NCBI RefSeq assembly: GCF_011777505.1
Contig: NZ_JAATJT010000002.1
Location: 310,001-374,000 of the forward strand
Direction: 5' to 3'
DNA from: Gaetbulibacter sp. S0825
GTDB lineage: Bacteria; Bacteroidota; Bacteroidia; Flavobacteriales; Flavobacteriaceae
DNA length: 64,000 bases
Shown here: piece by piece, positions 23,351 through 30,945 of the stretch
Layout: each line of letters opens with the position of its first letter
Numbering within the stretch: the stretch's first letter is position 1
The notes under the pieces: model-generated
The model's input: only the letters and a program-made list of their open reading frames with translations
What the model was told of the DNA's origin: nothing
Databases searched by the model: none
Made by a program: the position numbers and the translations under genes

Positions 23351-24241
23351 ATGGCATTTATAGATTATTATAAAATTTTGGGAGTAGCCAAAAACGCTAG
23401 CGAGAAAGATATAAAAAAGGCTTATCGAAAATTGGCACGTAAGTATCATCCAGATTTAAACCCTAACGACAAGGTCGCCGAAAAGAAATTTAAAGAAATT
23501 AACGAAGCCAATGAAGTATTAATCAACCCTGACAACAGGAAGAAGTACGACCAATATGGTGAACATTGGCAAAATGCTGAAGCTTATGAGAAAGCAAAAC
23601 AGCAACAGCAGTATTCCCAACAATATAGTACTCAAGGAGATTTTGGAGGATACTCTGAAGAAGACTTTTCAGATTTTTTTGAGTCTATGTTCGGTGGTAG
23701 TTCCTCCAGAACACAAGGAAGACAAGCTAAATTTAGAGGACAGGATTTTAATGCCCAATTACAGCTCGATCTTAAAGATGTTTACACTACCCGTAAACGC
23801 ACCTTAACTGTTAACAATAAAAATATTCGCATTACAATTCCTGCTGGAGTAGAGAATGGTCAAGTCATTAAAATAAAAGGACATGGAGGCAAAGGTATTA
23901 ATGGAGGTCCAAATGGCGATTTGTACATTCAGTTTTCAATTGTTAATTCAACACCATTTAAAAGAGATGGTGACAATCTATACACTTCGGTAGATTTAGA
24001 TTTGTATAAAGCACTCTTGGGTGGAGAGATTACTGTAAACACCTTTGATGGAAAAGTGAAGTTGACTGTAAAACCAGAAACCCAAAACGGAACAAAAGTA
24101 AAACTTAAGGGCAAAGGCTTTCCAGTATATAAAAAACAAGGACAATTTGGTGATTTATATGTAACTTATAACATTAAAACACCAACAAAACTTTCAGCCA
24201 AAGAAAAAGAACTCTTTACAGAATTAGCTAAATTGAGATAA
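23351..24241 (+). CDS. cbpA: DnaJ-like co-chaperone, CbpA type
   Basis: 296 residues. The J-domain spans 4-68 with the HPD motif in ARKYHPDLNP. A Gly/Phe/Ser linker follows (GGYSEEDFSDFFESMFGGSS). The two C-terminal substrate-binding beta domains come directly after, with no Cys-rich zinc finger, which makes it CbpA rather than DnaJ. It stimulates DnaK ATPase and binds unfolded protein. It is followed after 1 base by its usual modulator gene, cbpM-like. Probably in the transcript that starts at the box at 22763, since no separate promoter is evident. Confidence 0.92.
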   Translation: MAFIDYYKILGVAKNASEKDIKKAYRKLARKYHPDLNPNDKVAEKKFKEINEANEVLINPDNRKKYDQYGEHWQNAEAYEKAKQQQQYSQQYSTQGDFGGYSEEDFSDFFESMFGGSSSRTQGRQAKFRGQDFNAQLQLDLKDVYTTRKRTLTVNNKNIRITIPAGVENGQVIKIKGHGGKGINGGPNGDLYIQFSIVNSTPFKRDGDNLYTSVDLDLYKALLGGEITVNTFDGKVKLTVKPETQNGTKVKLKGKGFPVYKKQGQFGDLYVTYNIKTPTKLSAKEKELFTELAKLR

Positions 24242-24242
24242 T

Positions 24243-24539
24243 ATGGAAACAACAAAATTAATTTCAATACAACAGTTTTGTAAGTATTATAATGTTCCTA
24301 AAACATTTATTAATGCATTACATGAGTACGAATTGGTTGAAATAATAGTCACTAATGATGAAAATTATTTAAAAACTGCGCAACTCAATGAAGTTGAAAA
24401 AATGATGCGATTACACTACGATCTTGATATAAACCTTGAAGGTATTGACGCTATTTATAATTTGTTAAAGCAAGTGGAGACTTTGCAAAATGAAATAGTA
24501 ACACTAAAAAACAGATTGGATTTTTATGAAAATTTCTAA
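24243..24539 (+). CDS. CbpM-like chaperone modulator
   Basis: 98 residues with a MerR-like winged-helix start (LISIQQFCKYYNVPKTFINALHEYELVEI, residues 5-33), then LNEVEKMMRLHYDLDINLEGIDAIYNLL and a short coiled coil. This is the CbpM architecture. In E. coli, CbpM binds the J-domain of CbpA and inhibits it. The pairing with cbpA (1-base gap) supports the call. The DNA-binding face of MerR is not needed for that role. Confidence 0.88.
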   Translation: METTKLISIQQFCKYYNVPKTFINALHEYELVEIIVTNDENYLKTAQLNEVEKMMRLHYDLDINLEGIDAIYNLLKQVETLQNEIVTLKNRLDFYENF

Positions 24540-24548
24540 TAATTTTTG

Positions 24549-25469
24549 ATGATAGATATACAGAAAATAGAACGATGGATAAATGATTACCCTTTGCTAT
24601 GGAGCATTATAAAGTTTCTCATTTTAGCTGCAATAATCCTAATCATAGTAAAATTATTAAGAAAACAGTTAAAAAAAAACATACCTAATACAGCCATTCG
24701 CTATAAATCACAAAAAGGAATAGAAATTTTAGGATACATTTTATTAGTGATTATTGGTATTACTTACTTTACAGGAACCATTAAAGACTTCACACTTATA
24801 ATAGGTTTATTTACTGCAGGAATTGCATTTACGTTGCAAGAATTAATATTAAGCATCGCAGGATCTCTTTATATTTTTTTAGTAAAAGTCTATGCTCCTG
24901 GAGATCGTATTGAAATTAATGGGATTAAAGGCGATGTTATTGATGTAGATAGTGTTTATACTACCATGATGGAAATAGGTGAGTGGGTAAGTAGCGATAA
25001 TTACACTGGACGCATTGTGAAACTTAGCAATGCTTTTGTATTTAAAGGACCTGTCTATAACTATTCAAAAGACTTTCCCTTTATTTGGGATGAATTTAAT
25101 TTACCAATTCGATATGGCTCAGACATAGATTTAGCAAAATCAATTGTTATTAAAATAGCCTCAGAAACACTTTCAGAATTTACTGCAAACTCAAAATCAC
25201 AATGGAGAGATGTCGTTAATAAATACTACATAGAGGATGCTCAAGTAGATCCAACATTAGCTATCTCACTTACAGATAATTGGATACAATTTAACCTAAG
25301 ATATATTGTCGATTTTAAGAAAAGACGAATTACAAAGCATCGATTAAACGATGCTATTAGAGCAGAAATAGAAAAAACGGATGGTAAAGTAATTTTGGCA
25401 TCGACAACTATAGAGCTCATTAAGATTCCAGACTTAAAAATTGATGTAAATAAACAAACTAAAAGTTAA
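24549..25469 (+). CDS. Mechanosensitive ion channel, MscS family
   Basis: 306 residues from ATG 24549 (a TTG three bases upstream is also possible). TM segments lie at about 17-35, 58-75 and 80-115. The pore-lining TM3 includes LFTAGIAFTLQELILSIAGSLYIFL, and the beta domain starts at VYAPGDRIEINGIKGDVIDVDSVYTTMMEIG, the MscS-family hallmark. The C-terminal alpha-beta domain follows. It releases solutes on osmotic downshift or membrane tension. It is the last gene after cbpA/cbpM and converges with the lipoprotein gene, overlapping by 4 bases. Confidence 0.9.
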   Translation: MIDIQKIERWINDYPLLWSIIKFLILAAIILIIVKLLRKQLKKNIPNTAIRYKSQKGIEILGYILLVIIGITYFTGTIKDFTLIIGLFTAGIAFTLQELILSIAGSLYIFLVKVYAPGDRIEINGIKGDVIDVDSVYTTMMEIGEWVSSDNYTGRIVKLSNAFVFKGPVYNYSKDFPFIWDEFNLPIRYGSDIDLAKSIVIKIASETLSEFTANSKSQWRDVVNKYYIEDAQVDPTLAISLTDNWIQFNLRYIVDFKKRRITKHRLNDAIRAEIEKTDGKVILASTTIELIKIPDLKIDVNKQTKS

Positions 25470-25834
25470 CTTTTGCGCCTGTTTTTTACTGGAGTTCTAG
25501 TTCTCGAATGGTATTCTCGAATGTCATTACCATAATAGTTTTCAACTCTAACTTGTTTTGTTCGTCTTAGATTAATACCATTAAATCTTGAGGGTAATAT
25601 ATTCACGCTTATCCAAGCACCATTATCAAGATAAATGTACTTACGCAAAGTTAAATCGTAATAAATAGTATAATCTGGAAAGTAAACATATCTAACATTA
25701 ACAACTCTGTTGGGATAAAACCATGGTGGTGTTGGGTGGCTTGGTCTGGATGAAATAATAACTGGACCACAACTTTCCAGACTTAAAAAAGCACCAAGTA
25801 AAAAGACGATACTTATAAATTTTGCTTTTTTCAT
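25466..25834 (-). CDS. Small lipoprotein, unknown function
   Basis: 122 residues. The signal peptide with lipobox (LSLESC, Cys near 22) indicates a lipid-anchored envelope protein. The mature part is rich in Arg, Tyr and Pro (PNRVVNVRYVYFPDYTIYYDLTLRKYIYLDNGAWISVNILP), a pattern seen in small envelope proteins of Bacteroidota. The tail is highly basic. Its start overlaps the upstream lipoprotein stop (ATGA). No family named with confidence. Confidence 0.7.
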   Translation of the reverse strand: MKKAKFISIVFLLGAFLSLESCGPVIISSRPSHPTPPWFYPNRVVNVRYVYFPDYTIYYDLTLRKYIYLDNGAWISVNILPSRFNGINLRRTKQVRVENYYGNDIREYHSRTRTPVKNRRKS

Positions 25835-26472
25835 GGCATATAATTTTCATTGATTATTCGTTTTTCTTCTAGGGACTTAATAATTGCAGTTACATAATTT
25901 GTAACTGTAGTATTAATTCGTTTAGGGTCTACAATATCATAAGATGCTACCCAAACTAATGACTTATCATTATTCTCTTTTAAATTATATAATGAGGCTT
26001 CTATATGGTAAATATCATATTTGTTATAATAGCCTTCGATTAGATAAACATCTTGAACCAGATAATAATAACGACCAAAACGTCTCCAATAATAATCTCT
26101 TCGGTAGGTATCACCACTATATGATACCTTTTCTTCTATGCCTTTTACTGCAGAAATTAAAATCGCATCAAATCCTTCATTGGAGATTCTTTTTACTTCG
26201 TTTTCAATATCTTCTTCGGTTTGTTTTAAACTAGTAAAAGTAGGTTTAAAGACATCATAACTTTCAACAGCATCAATACCTCTGTTTATAAGTTCTGTTT
26301 TTAATTGTTCTTCAAACATTTTTCGTGCAATCAAATTGTCGGTAAGGCCTACAATAAGTACTTTTTTGGGTTGATAATTTGTGTATTCTTTATTCACCCA
26401 AGTATCTGTCATTTTTGCTGCTGAGCAACTTGTGAGCAGCAATACTACTACGATATAATAAAATGATTTCAT
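25831..26472 (-). CDS. Lipoprotein, DUF4136-like
   Basis: 213 residues, lipobox LLLTSCSAAK (Cys about 16). The start of the mature part (TDTWVNKEYTNYQPKKVLIVGLTDNLIARKMFEEQLKTELINRGIDAVESYDV) resembles lipoproteins with an N-terminal strand-helix unit that pairs gene-specific ligands in the periplasm. The Tyr-rich centre (RRDYYWRRFGRYYYLVQDVY) is unusual. First of a two-lipoprotein operon under a perfect palindromic box. Function unknown. Confidence 0.7.
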   Translation of the reverse strand: MKSFYYIVVVLLLTSCSAAKMTDTWVNKEYTNYQPKKVLIVGLTDNLIARKMFEEQLKTELINRGIDAVESYDVFKPTFTSLKQTEEDIENEVKRISNEGFDAILISAVKGIEEKVSYSGDTYRRDYYWRRFGRYYYLVQDVYLIEGYYNKYDIYHIEASLYNLKENNDKSLVWVASYDIVDPKRINTTVTNYVTAIIKSLEEKRIINENYMP

Positions 26473-26524
26473 GGCTTTTATTTTTTTATACCATAAAATT
26501 ATTTCAAACGCCTTGTTATTGCAA

Positions 26525-26536
26525 TGATATATATCA
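26525..26536 (-). promoter_or_regulatory. TGAT-N4-ATCA box, lipoprotein operon promoter
   Basis: Perfect TGATATATATCA. The -7 element TAATTTTA lies at 26501-26494 on the minus strand, 23 bases downstream. It drives 26472-25466. Confidence 0.8.
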
Positions 26537-26683
26537 GTCTAATGTTGTTAATTTTTAAATGCAAAATAGTAGTTAAAAAATGGCAGCTTCATAATTAATA
26601 AATATGAATAATAGGAAAAAGAATTTCTCTTAGTTTTTCAATATGCTTGTGTAACATAAGTTGCACAAATAAAGGCACTTAAC

Positions 26684-26695
26684 TGATGGATATCA
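26684..26695 (+). promoter_or_regulatory. TGAT-N4-ATCA box, promoter of the 26754 gene
   Basis: TGATGGATATCA. The -7 element TACATTTA lies at 26719-26726, 23 bases downstream. It is a separate box from the divergent one at 26525. Confidence 0.75.
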
Positions 26696-26753
26696 TTTTG
26701 AAAAATTTAAATGGTAATTACATTTACATATTAATTTTTAAAAATAAAAAGTC

Positions 26754-27413
26754 ATGAAAAAAGTAATGTTATTAATAGCGTTTGTGGTTTTTGGTACCGC
26801 AACACTAGCAGCCCAAGATCAAAAACAAGATAGAGATAGAGATCGTTTAATGCTTGTAGATGGTGATGTTTTGCAAATTAGAGATCAAGATCAAATACGA
26901 TTAAAAGATAAAGTCACATTAAATGATGGTACTGTAATAAATCCAGATGGAACTTATTTTACTAGAGACCGTGTTAGATTACGTTTAAAAAATGGCGAAT
27001 GTTTAGATATGGATGGTGTCAAATTCCGAAGTGAGTATCAATATAGATATAAAGTTAAGCAAGAAAACAAAGGCTTGACTGAGGCACAAATACAAACAAG
27101 AAACCAAAACAGAGTTCATTATATGCTTGTTGACGGCGAAGTTGTTCAAATAAGAAATCAATCTCAAAACCGATTACAGCAAAAGCTGAATCTAGCAGAT
27201 GGAACAGTTTTAAATCCTGATGGAACTTATCAAACTAAAGAGCGCAAGCAATTGCGTTTAAAAGACGGTGAATGCCTAAATCTTGACGGGAAATTGTTTA
27301 AAAACACTTACCAGCACAGAAAAATGATTATTAAAAATAAAGCTGTAATGAAAAAAGTGCAAAAAAAGCCTGCTAAAAAAACTAAAGCAAAGAAGAAAAT
27401 TGGAATAAAATAA
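26754..27413 (+). CDS. Exported protein with two DUF6799-like repeats
   Basis: 219 residues, signal peptide MKKVMLLIAFVVFGTATLAAQ. Two tandem copies of about 60 residues follow, at about 32-85 and 123-180. Each reads (M/Y)MLVDGxVxQIRxQxQxRLxxKxxLxDGTVxNPDGTYxTxxRxxLRLKxGECLxxDG. This pattern resembles DUF6799 domains, short metal- or copper-associated repeat modules of Bacteroidota. The C-terminal 30 residues are extremely Lys/Ala-rich, like a polycation tail. A perfect hairpin terminator follows. Role unknown; periplasmic or surface. Confidence 0.72.
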   Translation: MKKVMLLIAFVVFGTATLAAQDQKQDRDRDRLMLVDGDVLQIRDQDQIRLKDKVTLNDGTVINPDGTYFTRDRVRLRLKNGECLDMDGVKFRSEYQYRYKVKQENKGLTEAQIQTRNQNRVHYMLVDGEVVQIRNQSQNRLQQKLNLADGTVLNPDGTYQTKERKQLRLKDGECLNLDGKLFKNTYQHRKMIIKNKAVMKKVQKKPAKKTKAKKKIGIK

Positions 27414-27421
27414 TGGTATTT

Positions 27422-27453
27422 AAAGCAGCTTTATGAATTCATAAAGCTGCTTT
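27422..27453. terminator. 32-bp perfect palindrome, intrinsic terminator
   Basis: AAAGCAGCTTTATGAA followed by its exact reverse complement, then TTTT. It lies 8 bases after the stop of the DUF6799-like gene. Confidence 0.85.
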
Positions 27454-27473
27454 TGATCTAAACTTTATGAGTC

Positions 27474-28361
27474 ATGAAAGTAAATATTACAAAAATCGTT
27501 ACCGTTATAACAATTGTACTTTTTTTTAGCGAATTAAGTGGGCAAAGCGAAAATAATGTTAGTACAGCTAGTGATTCTTCTTACGTTTCTCTTGCAGTAA
27601 ACTTTATTAGTGATGCTGTTTTTTTTGGTAGAAAAGATTCTATTTCCGCACCATATTTATATCCTTCGCTTACATACAATCATAAGTCTGGATTATATAC
27701 TTCGGGTTCTTTTTCTTACCTCACAAAATCTAATCAAAATAGAATAGATTTATTTTTAATTTCGGGAGGTTACCAATTCACTTCTAAAAAATTTGATGGT
27801 GACATTTCCGTAACAAAATACTTCTTTAACGACGATAGTTACAATGTTATTTCAGAAGTTGAAGCCGATATCACAGGGCTTTTTTCGTACGATTTTGAAG
27901 TTCTTAATCTTGCATTAGCTTCAAGTGCGTATTTTAATAGTAATAGTAGTTCGGATTTTTTACTGGCTTTAGAAACTAGTCATGATTTTGTCTCTAACAA
28001 TGAAAAACTTCAAATATCTCCAACCGCAGGACTCTATTTAGGCTCACAAAATTTCTATGAACAATATTATATAAATAACCGTTTTGGAAATGGGCAAAGA
28101 CAAGGTAAAGGTCAAGGAAGTGGTGGTACTGGAGATGTAACAACTACCAGTGTAATAATGGATGAAAGTAAGAAATTCGAAGTTTTGGCTATTGAATTTA
28201 GTCTGCCAATGTGGTATGTGCACGAGTCGTTAATATTTACGTTTTTACCTGTGTATGTTTTACCTCAAAACTCTTCTGCACTTACTGTCGACACAGAGGT
28301 TTATGAAGAAGATTTGAAGGACACCTTTTATTTTGTGTTAGGTGTTAGTTATAGATTTTAG
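27474..28361 (+). CDS. Outer-membrane beta-barrel-like protein
   Basis: 295 residues with a signal peptide (cleavage near SGQSEN). The mature part has alternating polar/aromatic strands (LYPSLTYNHKSGLYTSGSFSYLTK, FLISGGYQFTS, SVTKYFFNDDSYNV) and ends FYFVLGVSYRF. The terminal aromatic after a strand is the usual sign of a barrel inserted by BamA. A Gly/Gln-rich loop GQRQGKGQGSGGTGD (about 203-217) is probably surface exposed. No ligand can be assigned. It lies alone between a terminator and the RND operon. Confidence 0.65.
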   Translation: MKVNITKIVTVITIVLFFSELSGQSENNVSTASDSSYVSLAVNFISDAVFFGRKDSISAPYLYPSLTYNHKSGLYTSGSFSYLTKSNQNRIDLFLISGGYQFTSKKFDGDISVTKYFFNDDSYNVISEVEADITGLFSYDFEVLNLALASSAYFNSNSSSDFLLALETSHDFVSNNEKLQISPTAGLYLGSQNFYEQYYINNRFGNGQRQGKGQGSGGTGDVTTTSVIMDESKKFEVLAIEFSLPMWYVHESLIFTFLPVYVLPQNSSALTVDTEVYEEDLKDTFYFVLGVSYRF

Positions 28362-28451
28362 AAAATAAAAATACAATTGATTATTCACATTAATAATTAT
28401 GAACAGGCAAATTATATTGAGTCTCTTGACGAATTAATTTATTAATTGTTT

Positions 28452-28489
28452 AGTAACATAGGTTACTTAATGAAGTAACAATGGTTACT
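28452..28489 (+). promoter_or_regulatory. Twin palindromic operators in front of the RND efflux operon
   Basis: AGTAAC-ATAG-GTTACT (28452-28467) and AGTAAC-AATG-GTTACT (28474-28489) are two copies of one 16-bp palindrome, 22 bp apart (two helical turns). The second abuts the -33 region of a perfect -7 element TAATTTTG at 28511-28518. This geometry suits a TetR-type repressor. No such regulator is encoded in the window. Confidence 0.7.
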
Positions 28490-28535
28490 GACTCTGCTTC
28501 TTTAAGAACTTAATTTTGCATCAAATTAAAAGATA

Positions 28536-29849
28536 ATGAAGCACAATACATACATATTAACCATCATGCTTTTACTAATGACATCGATAGTAAAGGCACA
28601 AGAAACGTTTCCAATTTCTAAAGTAGATGTTTTAAATAGGGTTTCTAAGGAAAACTTATCAATAAAAATTTCGGAACAGGAATTTTTTCAAGCTAGAGCA
28701 GACTATAGACAAACCAATGCTGTTTTTTTACCAAACATTACAGCATCCCATACTGGAATTGCAACCACAAACCCATTGATGGCTTTTGGTTCTAAATTAA
28801 ACCAAGAAATTCTAAATCTAAATGATTTCAATCCTAGTTTGTTAAATAACCCTTCTCAAATTGAGAATTATGCAACCAAAATTGAGATTCAACAACCACT
28901 AATTAATGTGGATGGCATTTATCAGCGCAAAGCTGCAAAGTCAAAAATGGAGGCTATGTCTTTGCAAACCCAAAGAACTACAGACTATTTAATGTTTGAA
29001 GTCGATAAAGCTTATATGCAGTTGCAATTGGCCTATAAAGGTGTAGATGTTTTAGAGCTAGCGTTGGAAACAGCTAATGAAAATAAAAAACTAGCTGATA
29101 ATAGTTATAAGCAAGGTTATTTACAACGTGCCGATGTTTTGTCTGTTGAAGTTAGAGTTACCGAAATTAAAAACCAGTTACAAACAGCCAAAAGTAATGT
29201 GGAAAACGCATCAAACTATTTATCTTTTTTAATGAACACAAATACGAATGCTATTCTAAAACCAACAGATAGTTTAACAGTTTCTAATGTTAATCTATAT
29301 GCTAATGAAAGCATTACCGAAAATCGTTCTGATATTAAAGCAATGTATTTAGCCCTAAATGCTTATGAGGCGATGAATAAAGCTGATAAAATGGCTTTTC
29401 TTCCACGACTAAACGCTTTTGGAAGTTATGAGCTTTACGACGACAAAGTCTTTCAAGGTGACGCAAATGGCTATTTATTTGGAGCACAATTAAGCTGGAA
29501 TATTTTTGAAGGTTCTAAACGTTTTGGAAAAGCACAAAAGAGCAAAGCAGAATTTGATAAGTCTAAGCTAGAGTATGAGCAATATGTATCGCAAAGTAAT
29601 TTAGAATTAAATAAAGCGAAGCGAATGCTAACCGATGCTGAAAACAGATTGAATTTAACACAATTAGCACTAGAACAATCTAAAGAATCCTTAAGGATTA
29701 GAACAGACAGGTTTGAAGAAGGATTAGAAAAAACGTCAGATTTGTTAGCAGCAGAAACACAGTATGCTCAAAAGCAATTAGAGTATTATCAAACCATTTT
29801 CGAATATAATTACGCACAAGCATATTTACAATTTCTAACTAAAGAATAA
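28536..29849 (+). CDS. TolC-family outer-membrane efflux protein
   Basis: 437 residues with a signal peptide (cleavage near VKAQE). Two TolC repeats contain long helices: EQEFFQARADYRQTNAVFLPNITASHTG ... AMSLQTQRTTDYLMFEVDKAYMQLQLAYKGVDVLELAL and the C-terminal copy YEQYVSQSNLELNKAKRMLTDAENRLNLTQLAL. It forms a trimeric channel through the outer membrane and periplasm. First gene of the RND operon, with 8 bases to the adaptor gene. Confidence 0.92.
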   Translation: MKHNTYILTIMLLLMTSIVKAQETFPISKVDVLNRVSKENLSIKISEQEFFQARADYRQTNAVFLPNITASHTGIATTNPLMAFGSKLNQEILNLNDFNPSLLNNPSQIENYATKIEIQQPLINVDGIYQRKAAKSKMEAMSLQTQRTTDYLMFEVDKAYMQLQLAYKGVDVLELALETANENKKLADNSYKQGYLQRADVLSVEVRVTEIKNQLQTAKSNVENASNYLSFLMNTNTNAILKPTDSLTVSNVNLYANESITENRSDIKAMYLALNAYEAMNKADKMAFLPRLNAFGSYELYDDKVFQGDANGYLFGAQLSWNIFEGSKRFGKAQKSKAEFDKSKLEYEQYVSQSNLELNKAKRMLTDAENRLNLTQLALEQSKESLRIRTDRFEEGLEKTSDLLAAETQYAQKQLEYYQTIFEYNYAQAYLQFLTKE

Positions 29850-29857
29850 TTATTAAG

Positions 29858-30937
29858 ATGAAAAAATACATATACATATTAGCAATCACTACAGTATCAC
29901 TATTAATATCAAGTTGTGGTAGTGACGACAAGAAAGTTGTAGCCGATAATACAGCACCAATCGCAGTAAAAATCAACAATGCTTCGGCAAATAATAATAG
30001 TCCATTTTTAGCTGTTAGTGGTAAAATTCAATCGGTTAATAGTGCCGACTTAAGTACTCGTATGATGGGTTTTGTTTCTAAAATCTATGTAAATGTTGGT
30101 GACAAAGTAAAGAAAGGACAGTTATTGGTGTCTATTAATAATGCCGATTTACAAGCAAAACGCGCGCAAGTCGCTGCAAGCATTACGGAAGCAACAGCTG
30201 CATTCAATAATGCTCAAAAAGACTACAAACGTTTTAAAAATCTGTTTACAAACAATAGCGCATCACAAAAAGAACTAGACGATATAACAGCACATTACGA
30301 GATGACTAAAGCACGTTTGGAAGCTGCTAATCAAATGAAAAATGAAGTAAATGCGCAATTTGCATATTCAAATATTACCGCTCCTTTTAGTGGTGTTATT
30401 ACTGGGAAAACAGTAAAAATTGGAGATATGGCTAATCCAGGGCAACCACTGATTTCTTTAGAATCTCCAGGGAATTTTGAGGTGATTGCAATGGTGCCTG
30501 AAACCGAGATTTCACAAATAAAGAATAACGTTGAAGTTGATGTTTTGGTTAAATCTATAAACAAAGCATTGAAAGGAAAGGTTTCTGAAGTTAGTTCATC
30601 AGCTAAGCATACAGGTGGACAATATTTGGTAAAAATCACTTTAAATAAAAGCGATGCCAATATTCTATCAGGTATGTTTGCGACAGTACAATTTCCAGTC
30701 GATAAAAACTCAACTACTGAATTAGTTTTAATTCCAACTGAAGCTATAATCACAAAAGGGCAGCTCTCAGGTGTGTATACAGTTAGTCAAAGTAATACAG
30801 CATTGTTACGTTGGTTACGTTTGGGTAGGACTTATGGAGACCAAGTAGAAGTATTATCTGGCTTATCTGTTAATGAATCATACATTTTATCAGCTGAAGG
30901 AAAACTCTATAATGGAGTAAAAGTAACTATTCAATAA
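29858..30937 (+). CDS. RND efflux membrane-fusion lipoprotein
   Basis: 359 residues, lipobox LLISSCGS (Cys about 20). The order lipoyl half, short coiled-coil hairpin (about 95-150), lipoyl half, beta-barrel and membrane-proximal domain is clear from VSKIYVNVGDKVKKGQLLVSINNADL, YSNITAPFSGVITGKTVKIGDMANPGQPLI and the barrel part with SGMFATVQFPV. The periplasmic adaptor links the pump at 30946 to the TolC-like channel. No His-rich metal-binding extension was seen. Confidence 0.93.
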   Translation: MKKYIYILAITTVSLLISSCGSDDKKVVADNTAPIAVKINNASANNNSPFLAVSGKIQSVNSADLSTRMMGFVSKIYVNVGDKVKKGQLLVSINNADLQAKRAQVAASITEATAAFNNAQKDYKRFKNLFTNNSASQKELDDITAHYEMTKARLEAANQMKNEVNAQFAYSNITAPFSGVITGKTVKIGDMANPGQPLISLESPGNFEVIAMVPETEISQIKNNVEVDVLVKSINKALKGKVSEVSSSAKHTGGQYLVKITLNKSDANILSGMFATVQFPVDKNSTTELVLIPTEAIITKGQLSGVYTVSQSNTALLRWLRLGRTYGDQVEVLSGLSVNESYILSAEGKLYNGVKVTIQ

Positions 30938-30945
30938 CTATAATT

